Shown: positions 52,125 through 60,732 of the stretch, piece after piece
Numbering within the stretch: position 1 is the stretch's first letter
Layout of the letters: each line of letters begins with the position of its first letter
From: Bacillus sp. FJAT-45037
Lineage (GTDB): Bacteria > Bacillota > Bacilli > Bacillales > Bacillaceae_D
NCBI RefSeq assembly: GCF_002797325.1
Contig: NZ_KZ454938.1
Coordinates: forward strand, 880,267 to 944,266
Reading direction: 5' to 3'
Length of the DNA: 64,000 nt
Position numbers and translations under genes: made by a program
The notes under the pieces: generated by a model
Seen by the model: only the letters and a program-made list of their open reading frames with translations
What the model was told of the DNA's origin: nothing
Database searches by the model: none

Positions 52125-54551
52125 GTGAAAGGTGTCATTATGGCAGGAGGAAAAGGTACAAGATTACGTCCATTAACATGTCAGTTACCAAAGCCGATGG
52201 TTCCATTATTACAAAAACCAGTAATGCAATACAGCATCGAGCTATTAAAGAAACATGGTATTACAGACATTGCTGTAACTGTACAATATTTACCAGATGA
52301 AATTCGTGACTATTTCGGTGATGGAGAAGAGTTTGGTGTTCGCTTAACATACTTTGAAGAAATAGAGCCATTAGGGACAGCTGGAAGTGTGAAGCAGGCT
52401 GAAGAATTTTTAAATGAACCGTTTGTCGTAGTGAGTGGAGATGCATTAACTGACTTTGATTTACAAGCGGGGATTAAATTTCACGAGCAAAATGATGCGC
52501 TGGTTTCGATCTTTATGAAACAGGTGGCTTGTCCGTTAGAGTTTGGTGTGATTATGACGAATCAAGACGATGAGATTGTGCGTTTTCTTGAGAAGCCCAG
52601 TTTAAGTGAAGTGTTTAGTGACACGGTTAACACAGGCATCTATGTGATGGATCCAAGCATCTTCTCTTATATTGAAGAAGGGAAGTCCGTTGACTTTAGT
52701 AAAGATGTATTCCCAAGACTTTTAGAAGAGAAAGCGGGAATGTATGGGTATGCTGCTGATGGTTATTGGTCCGATATTGGAAACTTAGAACAATATCGTC
52801 AAGCACATATGGATATTTTAAACCGTGATGTGAAAGCATCGATTATGGGAATAGAAGTGGAACCAGGAATCTTCGTTGATCAAACAACAACGATAGAAGA
52901 AGGTGCTGTCATTGAAGCGCCTTCATTTATCGGCAAGAATTCGACGGTGCGCAAACATGCTAAAGTTGGCCCATACTCGGTGGTCGGCTCTAATACGATC
53001 ATCTCCGAAGAAGCAACGATCAAGCGTTCTGTCGTCTGGAACGGGGTATTTGTTGGTCGACAATCGGAACTACGAGGCGTAACGATTTGTGACGGAGTAA
53101 AGATGGGTGCAAAGTCTAGTGCCTATGAACAAGCTGTGATCGGTCGCCAAAGTGAAATTGGGGAGGAAGCAAGCATTCAACCAGGTATGAAAATTTGGCC
53201 GCATAAGCGAATCGCAGAAGGCGCCGTTGTTTCAGATTCGGTTGTCTGGAATGATCAAGACTCTATCACTCCATTGTTAAATGGGCATCGAGCAATTGGT
53301 GTGGCCAATGTTGAAGTGACCCCTGAACATGTTAGTCGCCTAGGAGCGGCATTTGCATCTACTCTAGCTGTTGGTGGTGAGTTTGTTTTATCTGGTGACC
53401 ATCAGGCATTTACGAAGTTATTAAAACTATCCTTTGCTCAAAGTGTGCAAGCAACAGGAGTAGACGTTGTCGATTTGGATGAAGCTGCTTTGCCAGTTCT
53501 TCGTAAAACGATTGCAGACTTTCAATTTGCAGGTGGGGCACATATTAGAGTGAACCAAGATCAACATGTAGTCATTGAATTTTTTGATCATCAAGGTCTT
53601 CCTATTACTAGTTCTCTCCAAAAAGAACTAGAAAAAATTGTTACTTTTAGTACGTACCGCCGTGTTGCTTTTGACCAATTGGGCTCGTACAATGTCAACA
53701 CTCATTTTGAGGAAATCTATGTGAAGCAAATTCTTTCCTTTGTTGATAATAAAGTATACAAACATGGTGGTATCTCGGTCGCAATTTTCACTCAGGAGCG
53801 TACGAGCTCAGAGTGGATTGCATTAGCGCTACGACGTCTCGGTTGTCAGGTAGAGACATCGATTGAGAGCTTCGACTTAGACAAAATAGCTCTTGAGATG
53901 ACGATGTCAGACGCAGATATTGGTATTATTCTTGGTGAAACAGGTGAATTTATTACGCTAGTGACTCCAGAAGGACATATCGTGACAGATGAAGAGAAAC
54001 TAGTACTGTTCGTTGATATGCATCTGGCCTATGAAGAGCAAGAGCAAATTGCCATCCCATTATACGGAGGTTCCACACTTATAGAGTACGTTCGATCTCA
54101 TCATAAAGAGGTCATTCGCACAAAAGCATCAGCAAGAGATATGATGATGGCGGAGGAAAATGTCCAACTTTATTGCTTTGATGGGTTGTATGCCGCTACA
54201 CACCTTATCTACACGTTGCTAGAAAGAAATCAAACGCTAGATCAATATGTGAATACTCTACCAAGAGAGTCTCTAGTCAAACAAGAAGTGTCGTGTCGAT
54301 CCGATCAAAAGGGTATGGTGATGCGTGCACTAATGGAAACACTAGAACAAGAGGACGTAGAGCTAATCGAAGGGATGCGAGTAAGTCATCCAGAAGGAGG
54401 GTGGACATACATTGTACCAGACCAGAATGAGCCGGTTTTCACAGTCTATGCACAAGCCGATGAGCCAGAGATGGCGAGATTACATGCAAACTACTACATC
54501 GATCAAATCCATCAGCTCGTTACAAAATCAACATTCGTTCACTCTTCATAA
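52125..54551 (+). CDS. Sugar-phosphate nucleotidyltransferase fused to a degenerate phosphohexomutase
   Basis: An 808-residue fusion. Residues 1-235 form an NDP-sugar pyrophosphorylase (MAGGKGTRLRPLT signature; VSGDALTDFD metal Asp; FLEKP). Residues 245-375 are left-handed beta-helix hexapeptide repeats. Residues 385-800 resemble phosphomannomutase but lack the catalytic serine loop (AGGAHIRVNQD where TASHNP is expected) and the DGDGDR metal loop (ILGETGEF instead). The product is likely a GDP- or ADP/UDP-sugar for the fused glycosyltransferase. GTG 52125 after AAGGAGG. Confidence 0.88.
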   Translation: MKGVIMAGGKGTRLRPLTCQLPKPMVPLLQKPVMQYSIELLKKHGITDIAVTVQYLPDEIRDYFGDGEEFGVRLTYFEEIEPLGTAGSVKQAEEFLNEPFVVVSGDALTDFDLQAGIKFHEQNDALVSIFMKQVACPLEFGVIMTNQDDEIVRFLEKPSLSEVFSDTVNTGIYVMDPSIFSYIEEGKSVDFSKDVFPRLLEEKAGMYGYAADGYWSDIGNLEQYRQAHMDILNRDVKASIMGIEVEPGIFVDQTTTIEEGAVIEAPSFIGKNSTVRKHAKVGPYSVVGSNTIISEEATIKRSVVWNGVFVGRQSELRGVTICDGVKMGAKSSAYEQAVIGRQSEIGEEASIQPGMKIWPHKRIAEGAVVSDSVVWNDQDSITPLLNGHRAIGVANVEVTPEHVSRLGAAFASTLAVGGEFVLSGDHQAFTKLLKLSFAQSVQATGVDVVDLDEAALPVLRKTIADFQFAGGAHIRVNQDQHVVIEFFDHQGLPITSSLQKELEKIVTFSTYRRVAFDQLGSYNVNTHFEEIYVKQILSFVDNKVYKHGGISVAIFTQERTSSEWIALALRRLGCQVETSIESFDLDKIALEMTMSDADIGIILGETGEFITLVTPEGHIVTDEEKLVLFVDMHLAYEEQEQIAIPLYGGSTLIEYVRSHHKEVIRTKASARDMMMAEENVQLYCFDGLYAATHLIYTLLERNQTLDQYVNTLPRESLVKQEVSCRSDQKGMVMRALMETLEQEDVELIEGMRVSHPEGGWTYIVPDQNEPVFTVYAQADEPEMARLHANYYIDQIHQLVTKSTFVHSS

Positions 54552-55161
54552 CTCACTTACTACAGATTTACAATCTAAGGTAGGGATTTGGAAGGATGGA
54601 CAGACGAGTTGGTTACATGAAGAGCAATGGCGAATCGCGCCTATATACAAACGAGAGGAGGGTGTGAAGCTACTAGCAGCTTACCACCCTACCTATCACC
54701 TTCATGTCACAATTATTGAGCGTGCTTTTGCAGATATGATAGGGTATCATAGACAGTTGTTTATTCGAAATGAATGTTCCAAAGCCCAAGATATAAAATT
54801 GCTTTTTCACCAGCGACCAATGACTCAATCAAAAGAGCCTACAATAAGCTTTTATGCACCGATCTCTAAAGCTTTGATTCATTCAGATGGTCAGTCTTAT
54901 GTGACAACCTTTGCTAAAGGGACAAGAGAAGAGTTGTTTTCATATGCTGTTGGAGACTTGGACTCTATTTGGAATGACTTGACAGGCTCGCTTATGACTC
55001 ATTCTTTTGTGAAACAATCATCAGAAAGTGTTATGGTGAATTCACTCTTTCTTCCTGCGAATGGGGAAAAAAGAGTGGAACAATGGATGCATGCGGGCGA
55101 ATCAATTACAGAAAGCGAGCAATTTATGACGAAATTCGGTCGTGCAAACAACGAAATTTGA
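54484..55161 (+). pseudogene. GH15-like N-terminal domain, catalytic domain missing
   Basis: An ORF of up to 249 residues overlapping the previous gene in another frame. From KVGIWKDGQTSWLHEEQWRI to FLPANGEKRVEQWMHAGESI it follows the N-terminal beta-sandwich of GH15 glucoamylase/glucodextranase-type proteins (HSDGQSY; SLFLPANGE). It stops where the catalytic (alpha/alpha)6 barrel should begin, about 400 residues short, and the extreme N-terminus also seems shortened. No ribosome site precedes ATG 54484. Most likely a remnant of a debranching/glucoamylase gene once in this operon. Confidence 0.6.
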
Positions 55162-55190
55162 TAAAAATTGACGCTGTAAAGAAAAAACAC

Positions 55191-55219
55191 TTGATCCCTA
55201 CCGAAAGATTTGCTATCAT
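55191..55219 (+). promoter_or_regulatory. SigA-type promoter of rpmG
   Basis: TTGATC (55191-55196) and TATCAT (55214-55219) with 17 bases between. Confidence 0.6.
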
Positions 55220-55222
55220 ATT

Positions 55223-55249
55223 CAAGTATGACAAGTATGACAAGTATGA
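55223..55249 (+). repeat. Three tandem copies of CAAGTATGA in the rpmG leader
   Basis: A perfect 9-nt unit is repeated three times right after the -10 element, covering the expected start point. It could influence start-site choice or slippage, or be an operator. Confidence 0.6.
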
Positions 55250-55276
55250 AGTAAGTTATGTTTGGAGGGATATCGG

Positions 55277-55426
55277 ATGCGTGTACAAGTAACTCTTGCT
55301 TGCACTGAGACAGGCGATCGTAATTATATTACATCTAAAAACAAACGCGAAAATCCTGAGCGTATTGAACTTAAAAAATACTGCCCAAGATTAAAGCGCC
55401 ACACTCTACACCGTGAGACTAAATAA
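55277..55426 (+). CDS. rpmG: Ribosomal protein bL33
   Basis: A 49-residue large-subunit protein beginning [19 protein letters not shown] and ending [15 protein letters not shown]. Only one cysteine of each CXXC pair remains (Cys9 and Cys36), so this is the non-zinc (C-) form. GGAGGG precedes the ATG. Too short to be flagged by length-based gene calls. A terminator follows. Confidence 0.92.
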   Translation: MRVQVTLACTETGDRNYITSKNKRENPERIELKKYCPRLKRHTLHRETK

Positions 55427-55458
55427 GCAGCTGGATTCTTCCACTGCTTATTTTTTTT
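55419..55458 (+). terminator. Rho-independent terminator after rpmG
   Basis: AATAAGCAG and CTGCTTATT pair around a 12-base loop, ending in T residues; the stem includes the rpmG stop codon. Confidence 0.8.
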
Positions 55459-55633
55459 TGCTGAAATGATGACGCTTGCATGGGCATTTCTAATTGACTT
55501 AACTCGATAGCGATCATGTATACTGAAAGTGAAACGTTTTGACAACGTACTGTGTACAGTATAGATGGAACACATACATAGAAAAACACGAGCGATCGTC
55601 ATGAAGGTGTGAGGGCAAAGGAGAGTAAGTTTC

Positions 55634-56197
55634 ATGGATGAGAAAAAATTCTACCGGGCGTTGGTCAACAGTAAGTTAGAACAGCTTACAAAAGAAACAA
55701 TAGAAAGAGAAACCTCTCAATTGATTGAAAAAGTATTAAGTGATCCGCATTGGATTGAAGCAAGAACAATCGGATTGACGATTTCAAAAGGTTTAGAGGT
55801 TGATACATATGCACTAATAAAAGCCGCATGGTCTTTAGGTAAGGTTGTGGCTGTCCCGAAAATAAAAAAGGGCACAAGAGACATGGTGTTTTATGAAATA
55901 CAGCGTTTTGAAAACCTAGAGGATACATTCTTTGGATTAAAAGAACCTAAACCATCTGTGTGTAGACTCGTTGATAAGCAAGAACTCGATCTTATTTTTG
56001 TACCAGGAATAGCCTATGATTACACGCGCTTTCGATTAGGCTACGGCGGGGGCTATTATGACACGTATTTAAAAGAGTATAAAGGGATCACGGTTTCATT
56101 GGCCTATTCATGTCAAATCGTTGAGAGTGTGCCAACCGAGGAACACGATCAGCCGATCACTTATCTTTTTGTTGCAGGCGAAAGGAAACCAACATAA
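55634..56197 (+). CDS. yqgN: 5-formyltetrahydrofolate cyclo-ligase
   Basis: Converts 5-formyl-THF to 5,10-methenyl-THF with ATP, returning folate to one-carbon metabolism. The 187-residue protein has the family motif FRLGYGGGYYDTYL near 137-150 and VPGIAYD. AAAGGAGAG precedes the ATG. It lies two bases from the DUF92 gene, so the two are probably coupled. Position after rpmG matches B. subtilis yqgN. Confidence 0.93.
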   Translation: MDEKKFYRALVNSKLEQLTKETIERETSQLIEKVLSDPHWIEARTIGLTISKGLEVDTYALIKAAWSLGKVVAVPKIKKGTRDMVFYEIQRFENLEDTFFGLKEPKPSVCRLVDKQELDLIFVPGIAYDYTRFRLGYGGGYYDTYLKEYKGITVSLAYSCQIVESVPTEEHDQPITYLFVAGERKPT

Positions 56198-56199
56198 TT

Positions 56200-56979
56200 A
56201 TGTTATATGTAGGAGTGTTGTTTCTTGCTATCTTAGCCTTTATTGTAAAGAAATTATCAGCATCAGGAATGATAGCGGCGATTTTTGTTGGGTCTTCGAT
56301 TAGTTTTGGTTTTGGTTTTCGAGGTCTCCTTCTTCTAGCCATTTTTTTCTTTACTTCAAGCATGTGGAGTACGTTATGGAAAAATAAAAAAGAAAATAAT
56401 GTGCAGGAAAAGGGCGATCGAAGAGATGCATGGCAAGTGCTTGCAAATGGCGGTGTGGCGGCACTAATGGCGATTCTTTATGGGTACGACCCTTCTTACA
56501 TATGGTTATTTGGTTTTGTTGCAAGTCTTGCTGCTGCGAATGCAGATACTTGGGCCTCTGAGATAGGGACATTAAGTAGACAAAGGCCAATTCATATATT
56601 AACGTGGAAACGAGTCGAGCCGGGCACATCGGGGGCAGTGACGGCATTGGGATCTGCTGCAGCTTTTGCCGGCAGCTTTGTTATTGCTGTATGTGCGATT
56701 TTTTGTTGGTGGAGCGATTATCACAATAGCCATATTCTATTAATTGCACTGACACTTGTTGGATTTCTCGGCAATTTAGTTGATACAATTGTTGGAGCTT
56801 GTTTTCAAGTGGAAAATCGATGCCAGGTGTGTGGTGTGATGACAGAAGCGAAACGCCATTGTAATAAAGAGACAGAGTATGCTTCTGGGGTGAATTGGAT
56901 GAATAATGATTTCGTGAATGTCATGTGTACATCTGTCGGAGCACTACTCGGAATAGGTGTTGCTGGGCTTTTACTGTAA
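56200..56979 (+). CDS. DUF92/VTE6-like membrane protein
   Basis: A 259-residue multi-pass membrane protein of the DUF92 (TIGR00297) family. It has about six membrane segments and the signature AANADTWASEIGTLS (about 112-126) with RVEPGTSGAVTALG. Plant relatives phosphorylate phytyl phosphate; in bacteria the substrate is not known, and a polyprenyl-phosphate role is a guess. It starts two bases after yqgN. Confidence 0.82.
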   Translation: MLYVGVLFLAILAFIVKKLSASGMIAAIFVGSSISFGFGFRGLLLLAIFFFTSSMWSTLWKNKKENNVQEKGDRRDAWQVLANGGVAALMAILYGYDPSYIWLFGFVASLAAANADTWASEIGTLSRQRPIHILTWKRVEPGTSGAVTALGSAAAFAGSFVIAVCAIFCWWSDYHNSHILLIALTLVGFLGNLVDTIVGACFQVENRCQVCGVMTEAKRHCNKETEYASGVNWMNNDFVNVMCTSVGALLGIGVAGLLL

Positions 56980-56990
56980 GGAGGAGAACG

Positions 56991-58010
56991 ATGGCAAATC
57001 ATACATATGAACGATACTCTAGACAAATGCTTTTTCAACCGATTGGGGAATCAGGTCAACAAAAATTAAGCGAGAAAACCGTACTCATCGTTGGTGTTGG
57101 TGCGCTCGGAACGGTGTTAGCAAATCATTTGGTTCGTGCAGGAGTAGGACGTGTCCGCATCGTTGATCGTGATTATGTGGAACAAAGTAATTTGCAACGC
57201 CAGATGCTTTTTGACGAAGAAGATGTGATCAAGCATGCACCAAAAGCGATCGCAGCTAAAGAAAAGCTTGAGAAAATTAATTCCGACGTTACGATCGAAG
57301 CATTCGTTTCGGATGTGTCCGTTGAAACGATTGATCCTTTAATAGATGGGATCGATCTGATATTAGATGGGACTGACAACTTTAAGACGAGATTTTTGTT
57401 AAATGATATTAGCTATAAACACGGCATCCCGTTTGCTTACGGAGGTGCAGTCAGTGCACGTGGCATGTCAGCCCTATTTATCCCCGGTCAAACACCATGT
57501 TTACGATGCTTTATTGATCATGGTGAAACCCAAGGTCAAACATGTGATACGATTGGTGTCATTAGCCCGGTAGTTGACATTGTCGCTTCTTATCAAGTGA
57601 CAGAAGCGTTGAAGTATCTAGTTGGTGATATTCTAGCACTGAGAAATACATTACGTACCTTTGACCTTTGGAATAATCACCAATATGACATGAACATGAA
57701 TTCATCAAAAGAGCAATGCAAAACATGTGTAGAAAAAAAATACCCTGCTTTAAAGGCCACGGATGAAGAAGTGACCACATTATGTGGTCGTGAAACGGTG
57801 CAAATCCAACGCAAATCAAAAGTAGATCTAGAAGAATGGGCTTCAAGGCTAGAACGTGTAGCAAACGTGAAAAAAACACCGTTTCTGTTAAGAGTTCAAC
57901 TTGACGAAGGAGAACGAATGGTCCTCTTTCCAGACGGAAGAGTCCTAATACAAGGAACAGAAGACGTCTCAAGAGCAAGAAGTTTATATAGTAAATATAT
58001 AGGTGATTAG
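56991..58010 (+). CDS. moeB: MoeB/ThiF family adenylyltransferase
   Basis: E1-like enzyme that adenylates the C-terminal glycine of a ubiquitin-like sulfur carrier (MoaD or ThiS). The 339-residue protein has the nucleotide site GVGALGTVLANHL, the R-finger segment NLQRQMLF, GGAVSARGM, and the two zinc CXXC pairs CLRC and CKTC. It lacks a rhodanese domain. ATG 56991 follows AAGGAGGAG; the ORF reaches back to 56925 inside the DUF92 gene. No moa or thi genes are nearby, so the partner is unknown. Confidence 0.88.
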   Translation: MANHTYERYSRQMLFQPIGESGQQKLSEKTVLIVGVGALGTVLANHLVRAGVGRVRIVDRDYVEQSNLQRQMLFDEEDVIKHAPKAIAAKEKLEKINSDVTIEAFVSDVSVETIDPLIDGIDLILDGTDNFKTRFLLNDISYKHGIPFAYGGAVSARGMSALFIPGQTPCLRCFIDHGETQGQTCDTIGVISPVVDIVASYQVTEALKYLVGDILALRNTLRTFDLWNNHQYDMNMNSSKEQCKTCVEKKYPALKATDEEVTTLCGRETVQIQRKSKVDLEEWASRLERVANVKKTPFLLRVQLDEGERMVLFPDGRVLIQGTEDVSRARSLYSKYIGD

Positions 58011-58013
58011 AGA

Positions 58014-58042
58014 AGGCGGAATTTTTCCGTCTTTTTTTTGTA
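58014..58042 (+). terminator. Rho-independent terminator after moeB
   Basis: AAGGCGGAA and TTCCGTCTT pair around TTT, followed by T residues. Confidence 0.75.
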
Positions 58043-58188
58043 GTTATTTAAAGTTTAATGAGCAAAATAATCTTATTGTAAAAAAATGATTGACGAATGA
58101 CGGTTCATCCTCTACGATAGAAAACATCAAACGCTTAACTGCGTAAAAGCATAAAAGCACGAAAGCGAATTGTGGAGGAGAAATAGAG

Positions 58189-59574
58189 ATGGAGAAGAAG
58201 CCTAGTATCATACAGACCCTTTTATTATTACTAGTCATTATGTCATTAATTATTACAAGCATGTTTGTGTTGAAAGTAGAACCGCATATCCCGTTATTTG
58301 CGAGTCTTGTTATCGCCGTCTTGTTTGGGCTAGCTCTTAAAGTGAAGTGGGCTGATGTAGAGAAGGCCATGATTGATGGCGTAAAAATCGGGATCAAGCC
58401 CATTTTCATTTTAGCTTTAGTCGGAATGGTGATCGCTGTTTGGATGATGAGTGGGACGGTACCGACGTTGCTCTTTTACGGACTTTCGATTATTTCACCG
58501 GAATGGTTTGCTGTTAGTACGCTATTCATTTGTATGATTGTATCAAGCTTTACAGGAAGTTCATTTACAACAGTGGGGACAATTGGTGTAGCGATGATGG
58601 GGATTGGAATAGCTTTAGGTGTAGCCCCAGCCATTGCTGCAGGAGCTGTCGTATGTGGAGCTTGTTTTGGAGATAAAATGTCTCCTTTGTCAGATACGAC
58701 TAACTTTGCTCCAGGTATTGTCGGTGTCGATTTATTTGAACATATTAGACATTTGCTTTGGACAACCATTCCAAGCTTTGTCATAACCGTTTTTTTATTT
58801 CTTTTAATCGGTCGTAGTCAAACGGCAGCTAGTTCAAACGATATTGCAGGCATGCTAACATCCATTAATGACCATTTCTCTATAGGAATATTGACATTAC
58901 TTTCACCCATTCTCGTTGTATTTCTAGCAATGAGAAGATACCCTACGATTCCTGTTTTAATCATCGGTATCGGTTCTGGTCTTGTAACAGCAGCCTTCAT
59001 GCAAGGAAATGTTGCAATCGCTGAGTGGTTTACAGTGATTCAACATGGGTTTGTCATCGATACGGGAAATGAGGTCATCGATGGGATTGTTAATCGTGGT
59101 GGGTTGCAGTCAATGATGTGGTCGATCTCACTTGTTATGATTGCTCTTATTCTTGGTGGAGTCATTCAACGAATTGGTGTCATTGAAACCCTTCTTCAAT
59201 CACTTACAAGAAGATTATCATCAAGAGGAAATGTCATTGCGGCAACAGCGGCTTCATCGATTGGTGTGAACGTTGTTACAGGTGAGCAATACTTATCGAT
59301 CTTATTGCCTGGGAAAACGTTTGAAGCCTTCTACGATAAGTTGAATGTAGCCAAGAAGAACTTGTCTCGTACGCTTGAAGATGCGGGAACTCTTGTGAAT
59401 CCATTAATTCCATGGGGCGTGAGCGGGGCATTCTTTGCCAGCACGCTAGGTGTAGATGTCATTGAGTATCTACCATTTGCCTTCTTCCTTTTACTATCCC
59501 CAATAATGACGGTCTTGTTTGGATACTTGGGCATTGGTGTTGGTGAGAAAACCATTCAAAAAGAAAATGGATAA
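58189..59574 (+). CDS. nhaC: NhaC family sodium/proton antiporter
   Basis: Electrogenic Na+/H+ antiporter, important for pH homeostasis and sodium exclusion at high pH. The 461-residue protein has about 11-12 membrane segments and the NhaC core CGACFGDKMSPLSDTTNFAP (about 162-181), and VNPLIPWGVSGAFFASTLGV near the end. Length equals the alkaliphilic Bacillus NhaC. AGGAGGAG-like GGAGGAG precedes the ATG. It is followed by a small membrane protein gene. Confidence 0.93.
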   Translation: MEKKPSIIQTLLLLLVIMSLIITSMFVLKVEPHIPLFASLVIAVLFGLALKVKWADVEKAMIDGVKIGIKPIFILALVGMVIAVWMMSGTVPTLLFYGLSIISPEWFAVSTLFICMIVSSFTGSSFTTVGTIGVAMMGIGIALGVAPAIAAGAVVCGACFGDKMSPLSDTTNFAPGIVGVDLFEHIRHLLWTTIPSFVITVFLFLLIGRSQTAASSNDIAGMLTSINDHFSIGILTLLSPILVVFLAMRRYPTIPVLIIGIGSGLVTAAFMQGNVAIAEWFTVIQHGFVIDTGNEVIDGIVNRGGLQSMMWSISLVMIALILGGVIQRIGVIETLLQSLTRRLSSRGNVIAATAASSIGVNVVTGEQYLSILLPGKTFEAFYDKLNVAKKNLSRTLEDAGTLVNPLIPWGVSGAFFASTLGVDVIEYLPFAFFLLLSPIMTVLFGYLGIGVGEKTIQKENG

Positions 59575-59618
59575 AAACACACTCTCTCACGCAAAGTAAT
59601 AGTAAGGAGGGATGCTGG

Positions 59619-59822
59619 ATGATTAATCGGTTCATTTCTACAGTCACTTTTGCTTTATTATTGTACTTTGCTTATAAATATCGATATCGTTTATTAAACG
59701 TCTTTTTAGGTCGCCGTCTTTTACGTAAGCTGGCTATTAGTTTAGCGATGCAAATACCAGTCATTCGTGATAAGGCGTTAAGTTCAGTCTTGCAGTCGTC
59801 TAATCGGCCTCAAAATGTATAA
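59619..59822 (+). CDS. Small membrane protein of unknown function
   Basis: A 67-residue protein with one N-terminal membrane segment (about 4-19; FISTVTFALLLYFAYKYRYR) and a basic amphipathic remainder. AAGGAGGG is well spaced before ATG 59619. It lies 44 bases after nhaC and ends at a strong terminator, so it is probably cotranscribed with the antiporter; an accessory role is only a guess. Confidence 0.6.
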   Translation: MINRFISTVTFALLLYFAYKYRYRLLNVFLGRRLLRKLAISLAMQIPVIRDKALSSVLQSSNRPQNV

Positions 59823-59832
59823 TTGTATAGAC

Positions 59833-59886
59833 TTAAGTCTGGCCGTTCTTTTTATTTCAATAAAAAGAGTAGGCCAGACTTTTTGG
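59833..59886 (+). terminator. Long rho-independent terminator
   Basis: AGTCTGGCC and GGCCAGACT close a stem that is extended inside by CTTTTTATT/AATAAAAAG, followed by T. It ends the nhaC unit. Confidence 0.85.
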
Positions 59887-59975
59887 TTTGGAAAGATCGT
59901 CTTAAGTCTTTTTCATATTAAAAAAGGAACATGGCTTGGTATACTAGAACTAGAAAAGACAGAGGTGATTTGCTC

Positions 59976-60728
59976 ATGATATGGGATGTCATTGCCTTTG
60001 ATTTGGATAACACGTTATATAACCATGAGTACGCCTTTAAACGGGCGATACGATCTTGTTATAAGTCGATGCAGCAAATGTGGCATGAAAAGAAAGAAAG
60101 TGTACACAATGTGGCATTTGAAACATGGTTTACAACATATAAGTATTATAGCGATCAATTATGGCCTGATTATGAGAACAAACGAATCAATGGTCAGACG
60201 TACAGACGATCACGTTATCTACAAGCGATGGCTGAACACAAGTTACCAAGGAATAAAAAGGAAGCCGATGCGTTTCATGCACAGTATTATGATACGGTGC
60301 ACTTGTTTATTCAGCCAGATCCAATTTTACATGAATTATTAAGTTGGTTGATAGGTGATGGTGTAAGAATGGGGATCTTGTCGAATGGTGCGACAAAAAC
60401 GCAGAAAAATAAAATAAAACAACTAGAGATTGAACAGTTTTTCACGCCTTCAGCGGTACTTGTTTCAGAGGAAGTACAAATAGAAAAGCCAGATCCGCGT
60501 CTGTTTCAACTACTCGACCATCGTCTTCAAACAGACGGTCTAAAGAAATTATTTATTGGTGATTCTTGGGAACAAGATATGATCGGGGCAACAGCAGCAG
60601 GATGGGATGCGTTGTATGTCAATACTAGAAACCAGCGACCATCAAGCAATTTGAAGGTCGTTGCAACGGTCGACTCGCTCGCTAGTTGCTATAACTGGCT
60701 AATGAGTAACGGGAGAATACGGGGGTGA
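59976..60728 (+). CDS. HAD family hydrolase
   Basis: A 250-residue HAD phosphatase with motif I AFDLDNTLYN (about 7-16), motif II LSNGA and motif III IGDSWEQDMIGA. The alpha-helical cap suggests a small phosphorylated substrate (YjjG/HAD-IA type). ATG 59976 follows AGAGGTG; the upstream ORF part is not family-like. It lies five bases before gluP and may be cotranscribed with it. Confidence 0.85.
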   Translation: MIWDVIAFDLDNTLYNHEYAFKRAIRSCYKSMQQMWHEKKESVHNVAFETWFTTYKYYSDQLWPDYENKRINGQTYRRSRYLQAMAEHKLPRNKKEADAFHAQYYDTVHLFIQPDPILHELLSWLIGDGVRMGILSNGATKTQKNKIKQLEIEQFFTPSAVLVSEEVQIEKPDPRLFQLLDHRLQTDGLKKLFIGDSWEQDMIGATAAGWDALYVNTRNQRPSSNLKVVATVDSLASCYNWLMSNGRIRG

Positions 60729-60732
60729 GTCA

